DNA of 64,000 nucleotides, taken from Microbotryum silenes-acaulis. Taxonomy: Eukaryota; Basidiomycota; Microbotryomycetes; Microbotryales; Microbotryaceae. Location of the stretch: assembly GCA_003665825.1 (NCBI GenBank), contig QPFY01000004.1, positions 248,001 through 312,000 on the forward strand, in the 5' to 3' direction. Below the pieces are notes generated by a model, which was not told where the DNA came from, ran no database searches, and saw nothing but the letters and a program-made list of their open reading frames with translations. Within the stretch, counting starts at the first letter, position 1, and every line of letters starts with the position of its first letter. This document shows, one piece after another, positions 59,258-64,000 of the stretch. Position numbers and translations under genes: made by a program.

Positions 59258-60653
59258 ATGCCAAACTCGAGAGGAGTGATCAAAGTACTCAAAAACATTA
59301 CCAAGACGAAAGCGAGCGCTCTGCCACCGTGCACGGGCTCCGCACTCGGATCCCGGCTACTAGCTCGTCTGGATCATCGCCGCCCCCCAAGTTCTGTCGC
59401 CCCACTTGGTAGCAACGCATCATCCGTGCGGCACCACTCCCTTTCAACGACAAATACACCTACATCATCAAACTCCAAAGAAAGCTCTCCACCACCAAAT
59501 CGCACGTCTCGGTCGACCCTCTTGGCCTACATCGCTGTCCCCTCTCTTCTCGGCGCTTTCGCATACCAACAATTCTCCCCAACCGACGACTCCAAACGAC
59601 CTTTATCCCCGGACTATTTCATCCCTTTGACGATCAACAAGGTCACTCGGTTGAATCACAACAACACCCTTATTGAATTGGATCTGCCTGATTCGCTTTC
59701 GCCGAAACAACATATCTCGGCGCAGAAATATCGCCGAGACGAGGATCCGTGGCGGATACATAGCATCTTTGTCAAGCAGCCGGAGCTACAGATTCAACGA
59801 CCTTACACAGTCAGCAAACTATTTCTTTTTTTTCGATTCTGCCCACTTTTACCTCACCGCTAACGGCTCTCCTTCTGTCTCATATAGCCCCTAAACACCT
59901 CCTTCCTTAACCCTTCCCCATCCGAAAGCTCCCCATCCACAACTATCCGACTCCTCGTCAAACGCTACGACGACGGTGAAGTCTCCCGCTATGTCCACCG
60001 ACTCGAACCGGATGATCAAGTGCAGATCCGAGGGCCGGTGTTGACGACGGAGTTGCCAAAGGTGGACAGGATCGTTTTTGTCAGTGTTCTCGGGCTTACC
60101 CTTTCAGGCAGCTGGCCTGAACTCTTCACTGATCCTAAACGAGCCGTATCGTTAATTGGATTTGGTAGATTGCCGGTGGGACAGGTATAACCCCGGCCCA
60201 CCAAATCATCACTTCATTCCTTCACCACCCCACCGCCGACCCACCCTCCATCTCGATCCTCTACGCCGCTCAAGAACCCGTGTTGGCCTCTTCCCTGGAA
60301 CAGCTCAAGAAGGACGCAAAGTTCCCCGTGGATATCAAGGTGCTCTCTAGAACCACCAGCCCTTCGAGGATCACGGAAGAGGTCCTGGAACAAGAGTTGG
60401 GACGGGCGAAGGATGGAGGAGAGGATTGCTTGGTGGTCGTTTGCGGGCCAGAGAGGTGGGTTTTCACTCCTTTCTCACGCATGGAAGTGAAGAGGCTCTT
60501 CGTACTGACTCCTTTCCACGACGTTCTCCTTCATGATGTTCTAGTATGATAACTGACCTCGCAGGACCTCGAGCTCGGGATCTTTCCCCCGGGCCGATTG
60601 GAGGCGTCTTGGGCAAGTTAGGGTATACCTCCAAACAAGTTCTAAAGTTATAG
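59258..60653 (+). CDS. Mitochondrial b5-reductase-like flavoprotein, CYC2-like
   Basis: FAD/NAD(P)H oxidoreductase of the ferredoxin-reductase fold. Yeast Cyc2, an inner-membrane protein aiding heme attachment to cytochrome c, is the best-fitting relative; this is an inference. Exons 59258-59809, 59888-60079 and 60169-60455 are firm, and the final exon 60565-60653 encodes GPIGGVLGKLGYTSKQVLKL. Phase requires something between the last two; a 14-nt microexon at 60488-60501 would give 377 aa. The N terminus is basic and Ser-rich, then one membrane helix (LLAYIAVPSLLGAFAYQ, about residues 88-105). FAD motif RPYTPLN is split by intron 1. NAD motifs GGTGITPAHQ and VVCGPE are intact. Confidence 0.82.
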
Positions 60654-60751
60654 AGTGTATTGCCATATAGAAGGAAAGTTCCTGGTTACGGTACAAGTAT
60701 GAATGTTGCCAAGTGCCAAATAAGTACCCTCCGACATCATCATCGTTGTCT

Positions 60752-62481
60752 CTATGCCTCATCCCTCCATCGATTATGTTCCGATCCCACGGATTGCGTC
60801 TCGATCGAATCCTTCTCGTCCAAGACACTTTCCCCATCCCCAACAACCAAATTATTTTCACTTTCATCGCCCTCCACTCCTTTCTCCTCCGCCTCCCCTT
60901 CCACCGCCGCTTTCCCGCCCATCTCCCTCCAAACCTCCGTCACGACCCCACCACACCTCCAACATCCCCATCCTTCCTCCCCCTCCTCCTGCGCCCCTAC
61001 CAATTTCTCCACCACGCAATAATAACAATACCGACAATCCCAACCGCAATTCGCTACATAAGGAACCTTCACACCTACATCGGCATTAATCAACGAAGCC
61101 GATCCCGAGGGGTTCGTAGAAGCGCCTAGGTTGGAGTCAGAACCTAATATGGAGGAAGGACCACCCGATCGATCGGGTTCCAAGTTCGTTGGATTCGTCG
61201 GTAGTCGTGTAGGAGGCGCATTGTGAGTGGAATAACAGATCGGACAGGTCGTGGAAGGGAGGAAAGCGTAGGGTCCTTGCGGTTGGGAAGGTTCTCCCTT
61301 CGTTCTCGTTCCCTTTTCGGAAAGTTGGGGGTGAGAGTTGGGGTTGAGTTGGGTATCGATCTTGAGGGTTCTTAAGATCGTTTGAGGAAGGTTGGAAATG
61401 AGCATCGAAAGAAGTTTGGACCTCAAAGTCCAATTCGAAAGCGTTCGAAGAAGTCTCGTTCGTAATCTCCGTACACTGATCAACGGCATGAGGAATAAAA
61501 GGAATTCCGTGAAAGCTTCCCAAACGAGTTGTCGGTTCAAAAATTCGAAGCTGACGTTGGGTTTGATCGAACGTTGGGCGTAGATCAATCGCATGCCTAG
61601 GATCCGATCGACGAGCGTTCGGTAGCGTCCGTCGTAGAGGAAGATGAGAAAATTGGCTAGGGTCGCCACGGCTGTGCATCGCTCTACGAGGTTCAGGAGT
61701 TCCCAACAGACTCGCTTGAACTCCATTCGCCATCGAAGGGACAAATCTTTGGAAGGTCGGACGAAGACATTGAGGATTCGTATCGGGTTGAAGAAGGAGA
61801 ACCAGGAGGAAGGGAGGGGTTCGTCGGACCAGGAGGAGAGGAGCATTCGATCTCGGAGGCGAGAGTGGAGGTACGAGGGGAGGACGAGGAGGGCCATGTA
61901 GCTCAATTTCTGGAAACGGGTTAGGTCGACGTCGATCGCTGCAGAGGATTCTGCACAAGCACCAAACGCTAGATGAGCTCCTCCATCTAGAGCAAGCACG
62001 TGAAGAGCACTCCTCGGAAACTGACGCTTCGTTGCTCGACCTCTCTCATTCCTATACTTTAGATTCTGTAATCCTGATCCATAAGTTATCCCTCGATCGT
62101 AGATGGACATTTTGAGTACCGCGATCCTCAACAGGGCCATCAACTCGGGTTCCCAACTCGCTCCTCCAGGCAGCTAGAGGAAGGGCAATCCACAACGTCG
62201 TTCATCAGCTCCACTGCGCACACACACACACATCTCCCCTCGTACGAGAGCGCAAGACCGACCCTCAAAGCTTGCAAAGCCTTCCCCATCGGCGCGGCAA
62301 GGATCGACTCCAACTCATGATCCAAGAGATCGGCATCCAATTGCGCGACTCGGGAGATGCGAAGTCGAGGTGCAGGTTCAGACCCTAGTCGGCGTTCGAT
62401 CGCTTGGAGGCGCGGGGTTGGGTCGGTGGAAGTTTTCCAGAATGAGGTCGAGGCGGGTGGTGGGTCTGAAGAGGATGCCAT
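60752..62481 (-). CDS. PEX2: RING peroxin PEX2
   Basis: Peroxisomal membrane ubiquitin ligase subunit, with PEX10 and PEX12, which recycles the import receptor PEX5. Two exons (62481-62263, 62173-60752) give 546 aa; the 89-nt intron carries a TG run. Family landmarks: LRISRVAQLDADLLDHEL, SWEPELMALLRIAVLKMSIYDRG, TYGSGLQNLKYRNER, and AQRSIKPNVSFEFLNRQLVWEAFTEFLLFLMPL. The RING region has TTCPIC, then a ~60-residue Pro/Ser insertion before NCGWDCRYCYYC and WGCWRCGG. That insertion makes the RING longer than in animal PEX2. The tail is acidic. The gene is convergent with the CYC2-like gene, 98 bp apart. Confidence 0.92.
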
Positions 62482-64000
62482 GATTGGAGGGGTGAGGAAG
62501 GGACACAGGAGAGGAGTGGAGGTGAAGGCTCAGAGCGTGATCGGTGGTGGAGTCGGCGTCGGCCCTGAGCCGGTTGCCGGACGCGCCGAGCGCCGGGCAG
62601 TGAGTGGGCCGCGAAGCTGAGGGACGAGGAGAATTTAGCACGAGCAAGTGCTCGAGTCTCTTTGCTTCTGCACCAATTATTCTCAGTCAACCGACTGCTC
62701 TCTCGCTGATGATCGATGATCTTTGAAATTCCCCGCCCGCCTCCCCGGTTTTTGCCTCCCTTTGCTTCGCTGCCACCCCGCCGCCGTGGTCTTCGCGGAG
62801 CCGTGTCGTGAATTAAATTTCGCCCAAGCCGAAACACTTTACTGACTATTGCATGATACTCCAAACGCGAGAGTGGGCCGCTCGGCAAGCCGATTGCCCA
62901 ACTGATAATCCTGAGGATAACTCGCCTCGACGCTTTCGACCAGAGTCGAGCGACAGCCAAGGGCCCTGTGACTTGTCGGCATTCCAGGTGATCACCGGAC
63001 TCTATTCTACCCAAAAAATGAGAAAATTCAGAACAGACACCAGTCGAAGACGCCGTGCAACGAAGCCTGCATGTGCACGTGAAAACGAAGACCGCAAATA
63101 CTGCGAGCCCCCACTGCACACAGCAGCCCCACTCCCTTCCGATCATCCCCATCCACATAAGCACATAAGCCACTTCCGTTTTCTTTCTTTTTGTTTGGAT
63201 TTTTCCAAAGTCCCCAAACCCGGCCTTAGACATCAGGCCTCGCCGAGATTTATATTCTGTGAGGTGACTTATGTCGGAATAGCAGAGAGCGCCATGATCA
63301 CGGCTGAGGATTCGACAACCATTCTCATCTTTATTTGAATAGTGACAGGTTAGGTATTTTGGAAAAATTAGAATCTGAATATCATCTACATCACGACCTT
63401 CATCCTCGCCGTCTTTCCGTATTCGACATAAACAGTTCTGCTTGCCCGCTCGGCCGCCGTGAGGCTTTTTCGGAGCCGGGACTTTCTTTGCCTATATTTA
63501 TCAATGGTCACTTGCTTACACAAATCGGGTCTCATAACGAGCGACGAAAGTATGCGAAGGGAGTGAAGCTAATTGGTTATGACCAGTTACTGGGCTCCAC
63601 TGGGTCCGGGCGTGCCTTGGCAAGTTCAAGTCTTGTCCCTCTCGCCTTGCCGATCGATTGGACGAGTAGTCTCCGACATAATAACCGCCGGGCCGTGGCT
63701 GGACTACTCGATTCGCCTAAGGGATCAATCAAACAAAGCCCAACATTCATTCTACTACAGTTTCGAACGTCATAAGTTGCTTCAAGCAAGCCCTAAACGC
63801 CGATACTTCACTCTGTTCGACTCTTTTGAGTTGCCGCGCCCCCACCCCCACTCGGTGCGAAAACCGGCCCAGATCGATCATCACCGGAGTCGCAGTCGCT
63901 GATAGACGAGTACATCGTAGTCGCCCCTGACGCCCTTGTATACGTGTGCATACGTGTGCAGGCAGGTCCATATCGGTGCATATACCTGTCCCTTTCCTTC
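62482..64000. other. Upstream of PEX2; no gene recognised
   Basis: About 1.5 kb. The first few hundred bases presumably hold the PEX2 promoter. Frames on both strands are open for 100-280 codons but have no recognisable domain and Arg/Ser/Pro-biased composition. A short duplication (gcatacgtgt) occurs at 63940-63960. A gene running off the right edge cannot be excluded. Confidence 0.4.

Noticed and set aside
62385..63233. 282-codon minus-strand frame overlapping the PEX2 start
   Set aside because: Overlaps the true PEX2 exon 1 in another frame and shows no domain or plausible exon structure.

Overview
The window is nuclear DNA of a fungus, most likely a basidiomycete yeast, perhaps Pucciniomycotina such as the red yeasts (inference from gene architecture and coding style; no rRNA marker is present). 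Nearly every gene is cut by many short introns, usually 60-110 nt, with donors such as GTGAGT, GTCAGT and GTAAGC. The gene models below were built by joining exons in phase until the protein matched its family. In almost every model the exon lengths sum to an exact multiple of three. Individual coordinates may still be off by a base or two.

Layout. The left edge (1-536) holds a reverse-transcriptase remnant of a non-LTR retrotransposon. Next come a small single-pass membrane protein (613-1812), mismatch-repair PMS1 (3461-7120) and the helicase PIF1 (7739-10460). PIF1 is divergent from a HIT zinc-finger protein, ZNHIT2-like (10843-12570). From 13.4 to 20.3 kb lie an ARL3/ARFRP1 GTPase, ESCRT-III VPS20, splicing factor SMNDC1/SPF30, a membrane J-protein and a low-complexity protein. 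From 21.1 to 31.4 kb lie RBM39-like splicing factor, DUG3, U-box cyclophilin PPIL2, EMC7 and an ER-type cyclophilin. A large tricalbin (31785-38022, 21 exons) follows.

The stretch 38.0-41.1 kb is the only clearly non-genic, repeat-rich region. It holds a 23-bp minisatellite, a ~1.2-kb inverted repeat that reads as two head-to-head copies of one element, and degenerate short repeats. Housekeeping genes then resume: HEM1 (5-aminolevulinate synthase), APT1, NPC2, MRE11, an AVT1-like vacuolar amino acid transporter, ERG10, the 75/78-kDa complex I subunit, a CYC2-like mitochondrial flavoprotein and PEX2. No gene was recognised in the last 1.5 kb.

The genes do not form one pathway. Several functions recur: DNA repair and genome maintenance (PMS1, PIF1, MRE11), spliceosome-associated proteins (SMNDC1, RBM39, PPIL2), membrane contact and lipid handling (tricalbin, NPC2, EMC7, VPS20), and mitochondrial function (HEM1, NDUFS1, CYC2-like, J-protein). 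Neighbours are mostly divergent or convergent pairs with spacers of 80-500 bp. I see no convincing new multi-gene system. The most unusual items are the inverted-repeat element at 38.6-39.8 kb, an 8-nt microexon in the ER cyclophilin, a first exon consisting only of ATG in DUG3, and a GC-AG intron in PPIL2.
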